Shown: positions 6,065 to 6,991 of the stretch, in pieces | How positions within the stretch are numbered: position 1 is the first letter of the stretch | How the letters are laid out: each line of letters begins with the position of its first letter | Source of the DNA: Prolixibacteraceae bacterium | Lineage (GTDB): Bacteria; Bacteroidota; Bacteroidia; Bacteroidales; Prolixibacteraceae | DNA: 6,991 nucleotides | NCBI GenBank assembly: GCA_023228025.1 | Contig: JALOCD010000157.1 | Coordinates: 1 to 6,991, forward strand | Direction of reading: 5' to 3' | Notes under the pieces: model-generated | Seen by the model: only the letters and a program-made list of their open reading frames with translations | The model's database searches: none | Told to the model about the DNA's origin: nothing | Translations under genes and position numbers: made by a program

Positions 6065-6991
6065 TCAATTGGATTTGATGAATTTCTTTTCTCCGATGAT
6101 CCGTTGGTCGTTGGAGATTCTCAAAACATAGATGCCTGTACTCAGGTTTTGAATGTTGATGTCCGCATGACTTGACCCGTCATTGGTTATTTGCTCAATG
6201 TAAACACTGTGTCCTGAGAGATTTTTGATTTCAACTTTCAGGGTACCTTCAGCCGGGTTTTTGAAGTCAATCCTAATGATCTCTTTTGCCGGATTAGGAT
6301 AAAGATCTACTTCTGATTTGTTGATGACATCTGTTGTGGCAATACTCTTCATCACCACTACCTGTTTGGTACTTTCTGAGACGCCATTCAAACCGACTGC
6401 TTTTAACTGTACATCGTAAATGCCGTCATTTTGGAAGTTGTAACTCACTGATGGACCATTTTTTGTAACCCCATTGCCAAAATTCCATTCGTACTGTACA
6501 CCATCGACTGGGGCCACAACTGTGAAATTATTCACGCCTCCAACCGATGTCGATTGCCAGAGAGGTTTGGAAAGCAAGGTAAAAGATGTGGTTTTCTGAC
6601 AAACATTCTCAACGGTCGCCTGTACGGTATATAGCTTGCCCGGACAGAGGATTCCAGCCGAACTTCCGGTCCTGCCATCCGACCAGAGAAACTTCACGTT
6701 GGGAATCTCTTTCCCCGCCTCATCAAGCAACTTGACCGTTGCACTTCCGTTACACAGATTGTTGGTCGGATCGAAAAGCAGGAGGTTGATTGGCCCTTTG
6801 CAGTTAGGCAGGATGGTTGTAGTAATCTCCTTAATAGTAAGGATATTAATATCAATTCCTTCTTTGCAGGTTGTGACCTTCTCAGCGTACTTCTGATAGG
6901 TAAATTCAACATATTGTCCCTCCTTGAGCAGGAAATTGACGCTGATTTTTGCCGGGATAAGCCGCACATTGTTTTCCATGGTGGTTATCAC
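6065..6991 (-). CDS. T9SS-secreted multidomain surface protein with PKD domain, C-terminal fragment
   Basis: The last 308 residues of a protein whose start lies beyond the right edge; the GTG at the edge is not a credible start. Residues about 78-130 resemble an SprB-type repeat (LCNGSATVKL, then FLWSDGRTGSSAG, then YTVQATV), a module of gliding and adhesion proteins. Residues about 152-214 form a PKD-like Ig fold (YEWNFGNGV, VSYNFQNDGIYDVQLKA). Residues 228-308 are a type A T9SS sorting domain: VDLYPNPAKEIIRIDF, LSGHSVY, then LSTGIYVLRIS and the basic end EKKFIKSN. The YPNPA...GIYVLRI pattern marks cargo exported through the outer membrane by T9SS and usually anchored at the surface. The catalytic or binding part is not visible, so the function is open; adhesion or carbohydrate degradation are both common for this architecture. 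It is convergent with GH5 and separated from it by the terminator. Confidence 0.92.
   Translation of the reverse strand: MITTMENNVRLIPAKISVNFLLKEGQYVEFTYQKYAEKVTTCKEGIDINILTIKEITTTILPNCKGPINLLLFDPTNNLCNGSATVKLLDEAGKEIPNVKFLWSDGRTGSSAGILCPGKLYTVQATVENVCQKTTSFTLLSKPLWQSTSVGGVNNFTVVAPVDGVQYEWNFGNGVTKNGPSVSYNFQNDGIYDVQLKAVGLNGVSESTKQVVVMKSIATTDVINKSEVDLYPNPAKEIIRIDFKNPAEGTLKVEIKNLSGHSVYIEQITNDGSSHADINIQNLSTGIYVLRISNDQRIIGEKKFIKSN

Overview
The window looks like part of a Bacteroidota chromosome. The strongest evidence is the protein at the right edge, which ends in a typical type IX secretion system (T9SS) C-terminal sorting domain behind a PKD-like domain. Supporting signs are the lack of clear Shine-Dalgarno sequences before the starts, several secreted carbohydrate-active proteins side by side, and ACCACAAAG-type dispersed repeats between genes. 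I cannot place it to genus.

Layout, left to right. Positions 1-159 (minus) hold the start of a SAM-dependent methyltransferase that runs off the left edge. Positions 227-2502 (minus) hold a secreted GH172 (DUF2961) glycosidase gene broken by one missing base near 1997-1999; both presumed catalytic glutamates survive. Positions 2560-2985 (minus) hold a small exported cupin. Positions 2986-3103 contain a long imperfect inverted repeat. Positions 3104-3184 (minus) carry the last 26 codons of a VanX/DdpX-type D-Ala-D-Ala dipeptidase with nothing in front of them, directly abutting the stop of the next gene. Positions 3183-4352 (minus) encode an exported protein of probable right-handed parallel beta-helix fold and unknown function. 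A 221-base divergent spacer follows. Positions 4574-5824 (plus) encode an exported GH5 glycoside hydrolase with its catalytic set intact. The convergent spacer 5825-6064 holds a half copy of the dispersed repeat and a strong bidirectional terminator hairpin. Positions 6065-6991 (minus) are the C-terminal 308 residues of a large T9SS-secreted protein that continues beyond the right edge.

Together, four exported proteins (GH172, cupin, beta-helix protein, GH5) suggest a small glycan-processing neighbourhood. There is no SusC/SusD pair, sulfatase or recognisable intact regulator in the window, so a polysaccharide utilisation locus is not demonstrated. Cupin, GH172 and methyltransferase lie in one direction with gaps of 57 and 67 bases and may be co-transcribed. 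The beta-helix gene and GH5 diverge from a shared spacer.

I see no convincing previously undescribed multi-gene system. The most notable points are the frameshifted GH172 gene with an unusual N-terminal extension, the dipeptidase scar next to the beta-helix gene, and the paired dispersed repeat beside that scar.
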